From the NCBI RefSeq assembly GCF_005116445.1, contig NZ_SWBQ01000003.1:613726-677725 (forward strand): a stretch of DNA of 64,000 nt, written 5' to 3'. The DNA comes from Pedobacter frigoris (lineage in GTDB: Bacteria > Bacteroidota > Bacteroidia > Sphingobacteriales > Sphingobacteriaceae). Shown here one piece after another: positions 19,276 to 29,680 of this stretch. The translations under genes and the position numbers were made by a program. The notes beneath the pieces are model-generated. The model had not been told where the DNA came from and made no database searches. It was given only the letters and a program-made list of their open reading frames with translations. Position 1 is the stretch's first letter, and every line of letters begins with the position of its first letter.

Positions 19276-19884
19276 TTAACCCTTTCGTTTCAATTGCTTC
19301 TTTACCATTTTAGCTCTTGCAAAAAACGCAATGCTTTCAATATCTACGAGATAATCAATGGTTTCTAACAACTCCTCTTTAATCCAGTCGTAGCGGGGCG
19401 ACAAATTGGCCAGCGACTGCATACAATGAACTTTGGCCGCCACAAGCATTTCAGGATCTACCAACCAGGTAAAAAGCACTTCAATTACAGGCTCAAAATC
19501 TATGTTTTTCACGACTTCCTTATAGTCTGCATTTGCATTTTTATCGGTGAGTAAAGCTACTATTTTAGTGAAATGCCGCATAGCAGAGTGGTTCTTCTGC
19601 CTTGGCAATAATTCAAGCAGGTCTGGTATATAGTTGATGAATGCTGACGGCTTATTGGTCATGACGTATTCCAGCATCCAGGCAGCTCTGAACGCTACTT
19701 CCTTTTTCTTATGAAATGTGATTTCAAGCAAATCCGGTATATTCAGGTCATTGCTTTCAACAATAGCGGTTGAGTTCGCTACCATCTGAAACTTCATTGG
19801 TGCATCCAGTCTGTTGATTAATTCTTGCTTTTCCAAGGCAGGTATATTCAAAAAACTATCTAACCATGAAAGAATAAACGACAT
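19276..19884 (-). CDS. HEAT/ARM-like helical repeat protein, unknown function
   Basis: I place the start at the ATG 19884 (MSFILSWLDSF), giving 202 aa. The sequence is almost entirely helical with repeated pairs such as PDLLEITFHKKKEVAFRAAWMLEYV and INYIPDLLELLPRQKNHSAMRHFTKIVALL, as in HEAT or armadillo repeats used for protein binding. No catalytic motif seen. Its 5' end overlaps the upstream small membrane protein gene by 29 bp, so translation is probably coupled. Confidence 0.7.
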   Translation of the reverse strand: MSFILSWLDSFLNIPALEKQELINRLDAPMKFQMVANSTAIVESNDLNIPDLLEITFHKKKEVAFRAAWMLEYVMTNKPSAFINYIPDLLELLPRQKNHSAMRHFTKIVALLTDKNANADYKEVVKNIDFEPVIEVLFTWLVDPEMLVAAKVHCMQSLANLSPRYDWIKEELLETIDYLVDIESIAFFARAKMVKKQLKRKG

Positions 19885-20149
19885 AGCTTGCAATGGCCAA
19901 TGCGATAACAAATCCGATAACTACCTCTATGGAAGGCTTAAGCTTTTTAATGAATGTGAGGTACAGTATGTAGCCAATCATGCAGAACTGAATCAGAATC
20001 ATCGGAATGGTACACAACTCAATCAGGACACCGATAAGCACAAAATCAACATGTTGAAGTACATTGCTAAACAAAATGCCAAAATAGACTGCTGAAATGA
20101 TCCCTGCGAAAAGGAATATTTTATTGGGTATGCCTATAGTGATCAACAT
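19856..20149 (-). CDS. small three-span membrane protein, unknown function
   Basis: A 97-aa very hydrophobic protein with three predicted helices (about 5-27, 36-66, 74-95) and a basic loop FIKKLKPS between helices two and three, which suggests that loop is cytoplasmic. I do not recognise a family. It overlaps the following HEAT-like gene by 29 bp and is divergent from the ABC-F gene (104-bp spacer). Confidence 0.65.
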   Translation of the reverse strand: MLITIGIPNKIFLFAGIISAVYFGILFSNVLQHVDFVLIGVLIELCTIPMILIQFCMIGYILYLTFIKKLKPSIEVVIGFVIALAIASYVVYSFMVR

Positions 20150-20157
20150 ATGATTGA

Positions 20158-21885
<1,728 letters not shown>

Positions 21886-21910
21886 AGCAGATCGAATTTT
21901 ATAATTAAAA

Positions 21911-21940
21911 AGGGTACTGAAATCATTCAGTACCTTTTTT
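21911..21940 (+). terminator. intrinsic terminator after the ABC-F gene
   Basis: GGTACTGA (21913-21920) pairs with TCAGTACC (21927-21934) across a 6-nt loop and is followed by six T. Confidence 0.88.
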
Positions 21941-21976
21941 AGTTTTGTTCCGTCGCAAAATAAAACAGAAGGATAG

Positions 21977-22022
21977 TTGTAAATGTAACTAAATTGCTTT
22001 TATATTTGCAACTTAGTTACAT
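21977..22022 (+). promoter_or_regulatory. merC promoter with overlapping inverted Fur/Zur-type operators
   Basis: A -7 element TATATTTG (22001-22008) has a TTG 21 bp upstream (21977-21979). The arms ATGTAACTAA (21983-21992) and TTAGTTACAT (22013-22022) are exact inverted repeats flanking it. Each side also reads as a short dyad, the better one being TGCAAC-TTA-GTTACA (22007-22021). The same dyad design recurs at 22477-22491. A Fur-family repressor gene lies 3 kb downstream, so I infer Zur-like repression. Confidence 0.72.
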
Positions 22023-22042
22023 TAACTTTTATTCTTTACATC

Positions 22043-22423
22043 ATGAAACGACTTATCAGAACAGCAAAACTTGACCAACTGGGCATGACAGCCTCTATTG
22101 CTTGTGCCATCCATTGTGCAGCCCTGCCTTTTTTCATAACTACACTTCCCCTTATGGGATTGGGCTTTCTCGCGCACAGTTGGGTAGAATTGACAATGAT
22201 TGGGATATCCCTTATTATCGGGATATGGTCTTTGAGCAGTTCCTATCCGAAGCACAAAAAGGTAGTGCCGATATTGGTTCTGATCATTGGGTTTTTACTG
22301 ATAGGTTCTGGACATTACGTTATTCACGAACTCGAATCAGTCTTGATTCCCTTGGGCGGATTTACCATCGCTTTTGCACATTTTATCAATTGGAAATACA
22401 GCGGCAGCTGTATCCATCGTTAA
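22043..22423 (+). CDS. MerC-domain membrane protein
   Basis: A 126-aa protein with four predicted membrane helices. The first carries the MerC-like metal-binding pattern CAIHCAALPFF (residues about 21-31), and a Cys-His pair sits at the very C-terminus (GSCIHR). MerC proteins were described as mercuric ion importers, but chromosomal versions next to zinc-regulated genes are more plausibly involved in handling of another divalent metal. The strong palindromic operator over its promoter and the nearby Fur-family gene support metal control. It lies 91 bp upstream of the transporter operon, which has its own operator. Confidence 0.85.
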   Translation: MKRLIRTAKLDQLGMTASIACAIHCAALPFFITTLPLMGLGFLAHSWVELTMIGISLIIGIWSLSSSYPKHKKVVPILVLIIGFLLIGSGHYVIHELESVLIPLGGFTIAFAHFINWKYSGSCIHR

Positions 22424-22476
22424 CCTGTTACCGGCATATTAACCGGCAGTAGCAAATCCTTTACACTTCAGACAAC

Positions 22477-22504
22477 TGCAATTTAATTGCATATACTATT
22501 TTTG
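22477..22504 (+). promoter_or_regulatory. promoter and Fur/Zur-type operator of the transporter operon
   Basis: A perfect 6-3-6 dyad TGCAAT-TTA-ATTGCA (22477-22491) lies directly upstream of a -7 element TATTTTTG (22497-22504). The first gene starts 10 bp later at 22515. Its spacing and central TTA match the merC operator. Confidence 0.72.
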
Positions 22505-22514
22505 CATAACACAT

Positions 22515-22646
22515 ATGATGAACAAAAAACTGATATTTGGCGCATTCCTACTTTTTGTGAGTATGATCAATCCAGGCTGCAGACATGAAAAGGCAGCTGG
22601 TAAGCAACTTTACATCAAGTACTTGAAAAGCCATATAAAGAAATAA
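22515..22646 (+). CDS. 43-aa lipoprotein, first gene of the zinc-type operon
   Basis: A short frame beginning MMNKKLIFGAFLLFVSM, with a lipobox ending INPGC (Cys22), then a basic mature part of only 21 residues (RHEKAAGKQLYIKYLKSHIKK). It starts just after a promoter/operator and stops 9 bp before the ABC ATPase gene, which favours a real gene. After processing it would be a small, positively charged peptide tethered to a membrane. I do not recognise a family. A role as an accessory to the adjacent transporter is inference only. Confidence 0.62.
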   Translation: MMNKKLIFGAFLLFVSMINPGCRHEKAAGKQLYIKYLKSHIKK

Positions 22647-22655
22647 GGATTAAAT

Positions 22656-23285
22656 ATGATCTCATTAAACTCTGTATCTCACAACTACAACGAAAAGGTC
22701 CAAATTGGGTTTAAGGACTGGCAGATCAACAATGGGGAGCAATGGTTGCTTCTGGGTTCATCTGGAAGCGGAAAAACAACACTACTGCACATCCTTACCG
22801 GAATTCTAAAACCGAATAATGGTGCCGTTACCATCAATGACACTTCAATTTATACACTTTCTGCCAAACAACTCGATCAGTTCAGGGGCAGAAATATAGG
22901 AATCGTATTCCAGCGACCGCACCTGATTAAAAGTCTTACCATTGCAGAAAATCTTTTGATGGCCCAAAGCTTTGCAAAACTGCCGGAAGATATGACCCGG
23001 GTCAGCGAGGTATTGACTTCACTGGGTATCGCCGACAAAATAAAAGCATATCCAAATGAACTGAGTCAGGGGCAATTGCAACGGGTATCTATTGCCAGAG
23101 CCGTAATTAATAAACCGGCATTGCTGATTGCAGATGAACCTACTTCGAGTCTGGACGACAAAAACGCTATGGCAGTACTCGATCTGTTGCTTCAACAGTC
23201 CAACATTAACCAGGCTACCCTGGTTGTGGCGACCCACGATAAAAGAGTTAAAGATGCATTTACCAATACCTACGAATTAGCATGA
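22656..23285 (+). CDS. ABC transporter ATPase, MacB/LolD type
   Basis: A 209-aa ATP-binding subunit. Walker A GSSGSGKTT (residues about 33-41), Q-loop in GIVFQRPHLIKS, signature LSQGQLQRVSIARA, Walker B LLIADEPTSSLD and H-loop ATHDKRV are all present. Length and the QRxxL pattern fit the MacB/LolD/FtsE group, which powers mechanotransmission rather than substrate passage through the membrane. It overlaps the permease start by 4 bp (ATGA), so the two are translationally coupled. It probably acts in the zinc-responsive envelope system formed with the neighbouring genes. Confidence 0.94.
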   Translation: MISLNSVSHNYNEKVQIGFKDWQINNGEQWLLLGSSGSGKTTLLHILTGILKPNNGAVTINDTSIYTLSAKQLDQFRGRNIGIVFQRPHLIKSLTIAENLLMAQSFAKLPEDMTRVSEVLTSLGIADKIKAYPNELSQGQLQRVSIARAVINKPALLIADEPTSSLDDKNAMAVLDLLLQQSNINQATLVVATHDKRVKDAFTNTYELA

Positions 23286-24538
23286 GCCCATTAAAAATCA
23301 GCTGGAAAAGCCTATGGTCTAAACCATTAAGCTCTGCACTAAATATCATGCTCATTGCTTTTGGCACAGGAATCCTTACCATATTACTGCTGGCCTCTAC
23401 GCAGATCAGCGACAAACTGGAAAATAACTCGAAGGATATAGACCTTGTTGTGGGAGCCAAAGGCAGTCCTCTGCAATTGATACTCAGCAGCATTTATTAC
23501 ATAGATTTTCCTACGGGAAATATACCTTTAAAACAGGCGATGGAGCTTGCGCATAGTCCCTTTGTTAAGAAGGCAGTCCCACTGGCCCTCGGCGACAATT
23601 ACAATGGGGTAAGAATTGTAGGTACAGACAGCAATTTTGTAAGCGTTTATAAGTTAAAGGTTAGAGAAGGAAAATTCTGGCAGAAAGACTTCGAAACGAC
23701 CATTGGGTCCTCTGTAGCTCAAAACCAGAAGCTGAAAATTGGAGATACCTTTAATGGTGCACACGGTCTCACAGGCAGTTCAGATGTACACAAAGATCAT
23801 CCATATATTGTAGCAGGCATACTTGAAGCTCAGGGAAATGTAACTGACAACCTGATCCTGACCAATGTAGCGAGTGTCTGGAAGATGCATGATGAACATG
23901 ATCATGAGGCTGAAGCGCATGAGCATCATGAAGGCGAAGTACATGATCACGAGCACGGAGATCACGAACATAAGCATGAAGAAGCTCATGACGAGGACCG
24001 CGAACTGACTTCCTTACTGATCCAGTACCGCTCACCCATGTCTGTAGTGATGTTTCCGCGCATGGTCAATGAATCTACCAATATGCAGGCTGCCTCTCCT
24101 GCACAGGAAAGCACCAGGCTGTTTTCCCTCATCGGCGTCGGAGTAGATACACTTCAATGGTTTGCTGCACTCATTATGCTCATTGCAGCAATCAGTGTAT
24201 TTGTTAATTTATACAACTCTTTAAAAGAGCGCAGTTATGATCTGGCCATTATGCGGACACTGGGTGCTTCCAGAGGGAAACTATTTGTCATCATAATTGC
24301 CGAAGGGATTATGCTTACCTTAGCCGGAACAATCATTGGAATAGCACTTGGACATCTGGCATTACAATTGATTGGAAGTTACCAGGAAAGCAATCAGGCT
24401 AGGTTGACTGGCATTGTTTTACTTTGGGATGAAATATATTTGTTTGCCGCAGGCCTCGCTATTGGTATCTTTGCTGCTATTATACCAGCAATACAGGCAT
24501 ACAAGTCGAATATTTCTAAAATACTGGCTAAAAACTAA
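23282..24538 (+). CDS. FtsX/MacB-like ABC permease with histidine-rich loop
   Basis: A 418-aa protein with one N-terminal helix (about 18-40), a large periplasmic domain (about 41-285) and three C-terminal helices, the MacB/FtsX topology. The C-terminal part has NLYNSLKERSYDLAIMRTLGASRGKL, the characteristic LRxxGASR-like coupling segment. The striking feature is residues 203-236, with 13 His among Asp/Glu (for example HDHEHGDHEHKHEEAH), a likely divalent-metal binding loop on the periplasmic side. Operator, His loop and downstream Fur gene together suggest zinc. A comparable Zur-controlled MacB-like system exists, as I recall, in Pseudomonas aeruginosa (PA4063-PA4066). Confidence 0.9.
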   Translation: MSPLKISWKSLWSKPLSSALNIMLIAFGTGILTILLLASTQISDKLENNSKDIDLVVGAKGSPLQLILSSIYYIDFPTGNIPLKQAMELAHSPFVKKAVPLALGDNYNGVRIVGTDSNFVSVYKLKVREGKFWQKDFETTIGSSVAQNQKLKIGDTFNGAHGLTGSSDVHKDHPYIVAGILEAQGNVTDNLILTNVASVWKMHDEHDHEAEAHEHHEGEVHDHEHGDHEHKHEEAHDEDRELTSLLIQYRSPMSVVMFPRMVNESTNMQAASPAQESTRLFSLIGVGVDTLQWFAALIMLIAAISVFVNLYNSLKERSYDLAIMRTLGASRGKLFVIIIAEGIMLTLAGTIIGIALGHLALQLIGSYQESNQARLTGIVLLWDEIYLFAAGLAIGIFAAIIPAIQAYKSNISKILAKN

Positions 24539-24573
24539 TAAGAAATAGAGCTTTAAATAAATATATCCGGATC

Positions 24574-25014
24574 ATGATGAAAAGAATAATGCTTATAATG
24601 TTGCTGTTTACAGGCTTAGCGGTTAAAGCTCAGCATAATCCTGACGATCAGGTCATGTCTGACAACTGGGATGTTATCGGTAGTGTTGACTTCAAGATTG
24701 TTAAAGATTCTGAAATGTTTCCCGTTTACAATGCTAACATTAAAAAGTTCGCTAACAAGCCTTTTGAATTGGAAGGTTATATCGTTCCCATCAAAGACGG
24801 AATGAAACAAACCAAATTCATGCTTTCTACATTACCCATCAATCAATGTTTTTACTGTGGTAAAAACGGAGTACCGATCATGGTAATGGTAGAGATGGCA
24901 GAGCCTATTAAATTCACTTATCAGACGATAACTGTTAAAGGAACGTTAAAATTAAGTACAGGAAATGCGATGGATAATCCTCCCATTTCATTAGTAGCTG
25001 CGAAATCAATATGA
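24574..25014 (+). CDS. exported DUF3299-like protein with CxxC motif
   Basis: A 146-aa protein with an N-terminal signal peptide (MMKRIMLIMLLFTGLAVKAQ). The core reads FELEGYIVPIKDGMKQTKFMLSTLPINQCFYCGKNGVPIMVMV, which I recognise as the DUF3299 pattern. The CFYCG pair could bind metal or be redox active. Periplasmic location expected. It lies 35 bp after the permease and overlaps the Fur-family start by 4 bp (ATGA). DUF3299 genes accompany MacB-like metal-regulated operons in other bacteria, which supports a shared role; the molecular function is unknown. Confidence 0.78.
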   Translation: MMKRIMLIMLLFTGLAVKAQHNPDDQVMSDNWDVIGSVDFKIVKDSEMFPVYNANIKKFANKPFELEGYIVPIKDGMKQTKFMLSTLPINQCFYCGKNGVPIMVMVEMAEPIKFTYQTITVKGTLKLSTGNAMDNPPISLVAAKSI

Positions 25015-25448
25015 CCAAGATAAACCCTGTCAACATATTAAAAGAACACGATTTAAAACATACCAAACAGCGTGTTCGTGTACTTGAAGAGATTTCTATG
25101 GACGAAGTGGCCATTTCTCAGCCCGAGCTTGAAAAAAAGCTGGGCAAAGAGATTGACCGGGTTACTTTATACAGGATATTGAACACCTATGAAGACAAGG
25201 GGATCCTGCACCGGATTATGGACATGAACGGAACGGCCAACTATGCCATCTGCTCTTCATCCTGTTCTGAGCATCACCATCATGACGAGCATGTGCATTT
25301 TAACTGCACCAGTTGCTTTAAGATCTATTGTCTGGAAGTCCGCATACCAAAAATAAAAATGCCTGATGGCTTTACTGCGAAGACCATGAGCACCACAGCA
25401 TACGGCACCTGCGAAAAATGTAATGCCAATCCGGTAAAGCCGGACTAG
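25011..25448 (+). CDS. Fur-family metalloregulator, probably Zur
   Basis: A 145-aa repressor. The N-terminal winged helix spans about 1-80 (LKHTKQRVRVLEEI, then RVTLYRILNTYEDKGILHRI, the DNA-recognition part). The dimerisation domain has the metal-ligand stretch CSEHHHHDEHVHF, a CTSC pair and a second CEKC pair near the C-terminus; two CxxC pairs form the structural zinc site of Fur proteins. It is the last gene of the operon whose promoter carries a Fur-type dyad, so negative autoregulation is likely. Zinc rather than iron is inferred from merC, the His-rich permease and the absence of siderophore genes. Confidence 0.88.
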   Translation: MTKINPVNILKEHDLKHTKQRVRVLEEISMDEVAISQPELEKKLGKEIDRVTLYRILNTYEDKGILHRIMDMNGTANYAICSSSCSEHHHHDEHVHFNCTSCFKIYCLEVRIPKIKMPDGFTAKTMSTTAYGTCEKCNANPVKPD

Positions 25449-25459
25449 ATATAAAAAAA

Positions 25460-25488
25460 GCTGCTTGTTTTACACAAGCAGCCTTTCT
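25460..25488. terminator. bidirectional intrinsic terminator
   Basis: GCTGCTTG (25460-25467) pairs with CAAGCAGC (25475-25482). A-rich and T-rich flanks make it usable for the regulator gene and for the convergent FKBP gene. Confidence 0.88.
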
Positions 25489-25509
25489 ATTTAACTTAAT
25501 TCTTAAATT

Positions 25510-26010
25510 CTAGTGACCAGAATGACCGTCTGCACCATGTGCATGGCCGTGAGCCAATTCATCTTGAGTAGCTTCACGTACAGTAAGGATTTTACCTGCA
25601 AAAATCAGGTTTTTACCAGCCATTGGGTGGTTTAAATCAACAGAAACACTGTCTTCGTGAACTGCAGTTACGCCAGCTCTGAAGTGATTTCCCTGATTGT
25701 CCTGCAAAGGAATAACATCTCCTACTGCTGGAAGATCTACATCTTTAAACATATCTTTAGGTAAGTCGGCAAAAGCTCCTGGATCGATTTCTCCGTAGCC
25801 ATCAGCAGCTGTCAACTCGAAGCTGTAATCATCACCTACATTTAAACCGCTTAAATGCTCTTCAAATTTTGGCAACATCATTCCTGTACCATAAAGAAAT
25901 ACGAGTGCATTTTGCTCATCTGCTTTCTCTACAAAAACTTGTTGTCCTTCTTCATTAGTCGTATGCAATTCGTACGTTAATGATACTACTGTATTGGGTT
26001 TAATACTCAT
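25510..26010 (-). CDS. FKBP-type peptidyl-prolyl isomerase, SlyD-like
   Basis: A 166-aa protein. The FKBP core is split by an insert-in-flap domain (about 70-130), as in SlyD: VSLTYELHTTNEEG, FLYGTGMMLPKFEEHLSGLNVGD, then DYSFELTAADGYGEID, and NHPMAGKNLIFAGKILTVREAT closing the fold. The C-terminus has a short His-rich tail (HGHAHGADGHSGH), like SlyD's metal-binding tail but much shorter. It acts on proline isomerisation and folding in the cytoplasm. It is co-directional with the DUF255 gene 7 bp upstream, so an operon is likely. Confidence 0.93.
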   Translation of the reverse strand: MSIKPNTVVSLTYELHTTNEEGQQVFVEKADEQNALVFLYGTGMMLPKFEEHLSGLNVGDDYSFELTAADGYGEIDPGAFADLPKDMFKDVDLPAVGDVIPLQDNQGNHFRAGVTAVHEDSVSVDLNHPMAGKNLIFAGKILTVREATQDELAHGHAHGADGHSGH

Positions 26011-26017
26011 TGTGATG

Positions 26018-28033
26018 TTATTTAGTTATCAATTTTAATGCTTCATCAACAGTAGCTACTGGCAACTGGCATACTTTATTTCGGCAAATATAGATTTTTG
26101 TTTCAAAGCTTTGCTTATCTTTTAACAAAGGAAGCTGAGAATTTGTTCCTGATAAAGTAATTTTATTGGGAATGTAATGGGTATTCAACAAACGCTTCTG
26201 TTCAGAGACATCTTCTCCGGTTAATGCAATTTCATTTACGCCAAATACTTCATTTAAAAGCTGTATAGCCCAGTTAGAATAAGCAGAACCATACGTTTTG
26301 ATCTGCGGATGAACTGCAGCCAACATGTCTGCAGCCTTGCTGCTATATCCTCCATGATCAAACAACAGTCCCAGCTTGTGTAAATTCTGGGCCATTACCG
26401 AATTTGAAGAAGGGATCACATTGTCCATCACCTCATGCTTTCGGGCTATCAGGGTCTCACCACTTTCTGCAGTATAAAACAACATCGGACTTTCTGTATC
26501 TTCAAAATTAGAAAGTACGTAATCGCTGAGCCTCCTTGCTTCCCTCAGCCAATGCTCTCCAAAATCACACTGATAAAGTGAAATCAACGCATCAATAAAA
26601 AAAGCATAATCATCCAGAAAACCCGGAATACTTGCTTTTCCATTTTTATAATTGCGGTACAAGCCGCCATCTTCTGCACCCAGGTCACTAATCACAAAAT
26701 CTGCAGCCCTCACCGCCAGATGATAATAATGCTCCTGATTGAATATCTCTGCGGCCTCAGCTAAGCCCTTAATTGCCATTCCATTCCAGGCTGTCAGACA
26801 CTTATCATCCAGTCCCGGTCTTACCCGCTTAGATCTTGCTTCCAGCAACTTTACTTTCGCAGCGCTGATTTTTTTCTGAAGTTCTATGATCGTAACTCCC
26901 CTTACATCGGCATATTCATCCAGTGAAAATCTTGTCAGTAATATATTGGTCTGCTCTTCTTCCCAATTCCCTTCTCCCGTAACGTGGTAGTAGTCCGCCA
27001 GCAAATCCGCATCTTTTCCGACTGTGGCTTTAAACTCAGCCTTGTCCCACACATAGAATTTACCTTCCACGCCCTCACTATCCGCATCTAATGCTGAATA
27101 AAACAACCCTACTTCCGAGGTCATTTCCCGTTCAAGCCACACTACAGTTTCTGCAACAATATCTTTAAATAATGGATTGCGTGAATATTGGTAGGCCTCA
27201 GCATACAGACTGATCAGCTGACCATTGTCGTACAACATCTTTTCAAAATGCGGCACATGCCATTGTCCGTCCACAGAATACCTGGCAAAACCTCCGCCAA
27301 CATGATCGTATATACCTCCCATTGCCATTTTCTCTAACGTGAGTAATGCAGATACATGGGTAGCATCGTCATTCATCAACTTGCTGTAACGCAGCATAAA
27401 CTGCCAATTATTTGGTAGCGGAAATTTAGGTGCACGGTTATATCCACCCTCCGACATGTCAAAATACCGCTTCCAGGGATCTGTTATTTCTCTAAGATGA
27501 ACTTCCGTATAATCCTCTGCTTTTAGATTCGGGACAATCTTTTCCGCATTGCGAATACCGTCGGTTAACCTGTCCGCATACTGCTTTGCCTTATCAGGAT
27601 CATTTTTCCATAAGTCTGCCACGCTTAACAAGACGTTGATCCAGTCTTCCTTTTTAAAATAGGTACCTCCATAAATCGGACGCTGATCTGGCAGACAAAT
27701 ACAATTTAGCGGCCAGCCCCCACTCCCAGTCATCAATTGTATGGCCAGCATATAAATCTGATCGATATCCGGCCTTTCCTCTCTGTCGACCTTAATACAT
27801 ACAAAATGCTGGTTCATAACCTCTGCCACTTCGTGATTTTCAAAACTCTCACGCTCCATCACATGGCACCAGTGACAGGCAGAATAGCCTATGCTCACCA
27901 GGATCAGCTTATTTTCTGCTTTGGCTTTCTCCAATGCTTCAGTCCCCCATTCATACCAGTTTACAGGGTTATAAGCATGCTGTAACAAATAAGGTGAAGA
28001 TGCCTTAATGAGGCTATTGGGTTCATGATTCAT
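26018..28033 (-). CDS. DUF255 thioredoxin-domain protein (YyaL/SSP411 family)
   Basis: A 671-aa protein. Residues 1-165 are the thioredoxin-like DUF255 domain with the family motif [18 protein letters not shown] and the CxxC site [14 protein letters not shown]. The rest is a six-hairpin (alpha/alpha)6 barrel, with segments [39 protein letters not shown], and [11 protein letters not shown] typical of the family. Length matches the usual 650-700 aa. Cytoplasmic. The biochemical role is not established for this family; a glycan- or redox-related activity is only inferred from the folds. Confidence 0.93.
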   Translation of the reverse strand: MNHEPNSLIKASSPYLLQHAYNPVNWYEWGTEALEKAKAENKLILVSIGYSACHWCHVMERESFENHEVAEVMNQHFVCIKVDREERPDIDQIYMLAIQLMTGSGGWPLNCICLPDQRPIYGGTYFKKEDWINVLLSVADLWKNDPDKAKQYADRLTDGIRNAEKIVPNLKAEDYTEVHLREITDPWKRYFDMSEGGYNRAPKFPLPNNWQFMLRYSKLMNDDATHVSALLTLEKMAMGGIYDHVGGGFARYSVDGQWHVPHFEKMLYDNGQLISLYAEAYQYSRNPLFKDIVAETVVWLEREMTSEVGLFYSALDADSEGVEGKFYVWDKAEFKATVGKDADLLADYYHVTGEGNWEEEQTNILLTRFSLDEYADVRGVTIIELQKKISAAKVKLLEARSKRVRPGLDDKCLTAWNGMAIKGLAEAAEIFNQEHYYHLAVRAADFVISDLGAEDGGLYRNYKNGKASIPGFLDDYAFFIDALISLYQCDFGEHWLREARRLSDYVLSNFEDTESPMLFYTAESGETLIARKHEVMDNVIPSSNSVMAQNLHKLGLLFDHGGYSSKAADMLAAVHPQIKTYGSAYSNWAIQLLNEVFGVNEIALTGEDVSEQKRLLNTHYIPNKITLSGTNSQLPLLKDKQSFETKIYICRNKVCQLPVATVDEALKLITK

Positions 28034-28084
28034 ACACTAAAGGTAAAGATTAATTGTATTTTTACTAGATAAAACAGTATCCGT

Positions 28085-29182
28085 ATGAAGATCAGCCATA
28101 TCGAAATCTACCGGTTCAGCATACCTACAGAACCCTTTGTAATTGCGACAGGAACTATGCATTATGCTCAGAATGTGCTCATTAGAATATTCTGTAGTAA
28201 TGGTATCTATGGCGTGGGCGAATGTTCTGCTTTTCCGATGATTGTCGGTGAAAGCCAGGAAACTTGCATTGTAATGGCAAAAGAATTTGCAAAGGTATTG
28301 ATTGGCAAAGACCCGCTCGATATTCCCGAGCGCATGAATGACATCCTGGGATACGCCGCACACAACAGCACCATTAAAAGTGCCTTCGATATGGCTTTGT
28401 TTGATATCGCAGGTAAACATGCCCGCCAACCGCTGTACCAATTTCTTGGCGGGGAAAAACGAACCATAGAAACAGACATGACTATTGGTATTGGCAGCCC
28501 GGAAGCCATGGCCGCCGCCGCTTCATCATTTGTAGCCAAGGGTTGCCGTATCGTTAAGGTCAAGCTTGGAAAAGACGTACATTCCGACGTAGAACGCGTT
28601 CGGCAGATTAGGGCTGCTGTTGGAAATGAGGTCAGTTTAAGATTGGATGCCAACCAGGGATGGAGTTTTGATGATGCGCTATTGGCCCTTGGGATGCTTG
28701 AACCTTTCAACATCCAGTTTTGCGAGCAGCCCATGAGAACATGGTATGATGATAAACTACCGGAATTAAAAGCTAACTCTTCAATCCCGATCATGGCTGA
28801 TGAAAGCTGCTATAGCCATCATGACGCGCGTAAACTGATCAATAGCGGGGCTACCGATTATATAAACATCAAATTCTCCAAATCCGGTGGGATTCTTGAA
28901 GCTCAGAAAATTCATGAAATAGCGCTGCAAACAGGCACCAAATGTATGATTGGCGGAATGCTGGAAAGCAGAATCGCATTAAGCGCCAACCTCCACTTTG
29001 CATTGTCCAGTCCAAATGTGATTTTCTTCGATATGGATTCCTGCCTGCTGGGGCACCTCGTAGATCCTGTAGTCGGCGGATTAACCTATAATGGCTATCT
29101 TGTAGACGCTCCCGAAACACCCGGCATCGGGGCAGATGCAAATCCTTCTTTTCTTAAAACCTGCGAAAAATGGACTATTTGA
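28085..29182 (+). CDS. dipeptide epimerase (L-Ala-D/L-Glu epimerase type)
   Basis: A 365-aa enolase-superfamily enzyme. The N-terminal capping domain runs to about 125, then a barrel with the KxK motif in IVKVKLGKD (second Lys is the base), metal ligands in LRLDANQGW, FCEQPM and MADESC, and the opposite-face Lys in NIKFSKSGG. This is the MLE-subgroup arrangement used by dipeptide epimerases in murein peptide recycling. It fits the neighbouring peptidases (M20, GH25 muramidase), although they are separate transcripts. The exact dipeptide is not certain. Confidence 0.88.
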   Translation: MKISHIEIYRFSIPTEPFVIATGTMHYAQNVLIRIFCSNGIYGVGECSAFPMIVGESQETCIVMAKEFAKVLIGKDPLDIPERMNDILGYAAHNSTIKSAFDMALFDIAGKHARQPLYQFLGGEKRTIETDMTIGIGSPEAMAAAASSFVAKGCRIVKVKLGKDVHSDVERVRQIRAAVGNEVSLRLDANQGWSFDDALLALGMLEPFNIQFCEQPMRTWYDDKLPELKANSSIPIMADESCYSHHDARKLINSGATDYINIKFSKSGGILEAQKIHEIALQTGTKCMIGGMLESRIALSANLHFALSSPNVIFFDMDSCLLGHLVDPVVGGLTYNGYLVDAPETPGIGADANPSFLKTCEKWTI

Positions 29183-29185
29183 TGC

Positions 29186-29611
29186 TTAAAGTAATTTCTT
29201 GATAAAATCCTTCGGATACTCAATAAAACCCTGTCTGAGGTAAAACCGGTGCGCGTCAGTTCTTCTTGCATTGCTGTGGACCAATATCCGTTTGCATTTC
29301 CTCGCTGTAGCCAGCTCCGTACAACGTTCTTCCAGAGCTTTACCTACCCCCTGGCTCCTCACTTGGTCGTCCACAACAAAATAATTAATGACAGCATATT
29401 CACCATCAAAAGCGATCTGTGGAATAAAATGGATAGATATAAAACCTACCACAGCGCCTTCGAGTTCATAAATAAGGTCTGTATGTTCAAGGTTTTTGGA
29501 TAACACCTCCAGTCTTTTTTCTATAAAACCATCTTCAGTAGGGTAACCAAGCTGGTTCATCAAATCTTGAATGGCTTTTGCGTCACCCGCCGCAGCTGTC
29601 CTTATACTCAT
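29186..29611 (-). CDS. GNAT family N-acetyltransferase
   Basis: A 141-aa single-domain acetyltransferase. The acetyl-CoA binding motif is VVDDQVRSQGVGKALEERCTELA (R/QxxGxG/A), followed by RILVHSNARRTDAHRFYLRQGFI, the beta-5/alpha-4 region of the fold. The start region MSIRTAAAGDAKAIQDLMNQLG is the usual GNAT opening. The substrate is unknown. It is convergent with the epimerase gene (3-bp gap) and divergent from the cardiolipin synthase gene. Confidence 0.88.
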   Translation of the reverse strand: MSIRTAAAGDAKAIQDLMNQLGYPTEDGFIEKRLEVLSKNLEHTDLIYELEGAVVGFISIHFIPQIAFDGEYAVINYFVVDDQVRSQGVGKALEERCTELATARKCKRILVHSNARRTDAHRFYLRQGFIEYPKDFIKKLL

Positions 29612-29680
29612 ATTTTGGGGTCAAGTTAACAGCCAATTTAAAAATGCTTTTTGTATTTTGCCACAAATGGCAATACTTTT

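Noticed and set aside
23890..23990. His-codon-rich GAxCAT stretch as a possible tandem repeat or CRISPR-like array
   Set aside because: No regular unit or spacing; it is explained by the His/Asp/Glu-rich loop of the permease.
28207..28794. 195-codon minus-strand frame inside the dipeptide epimerase gene
   Set aside because: The plus strand carries all catalytic motifs of the epimerase; the antisense frame has none.
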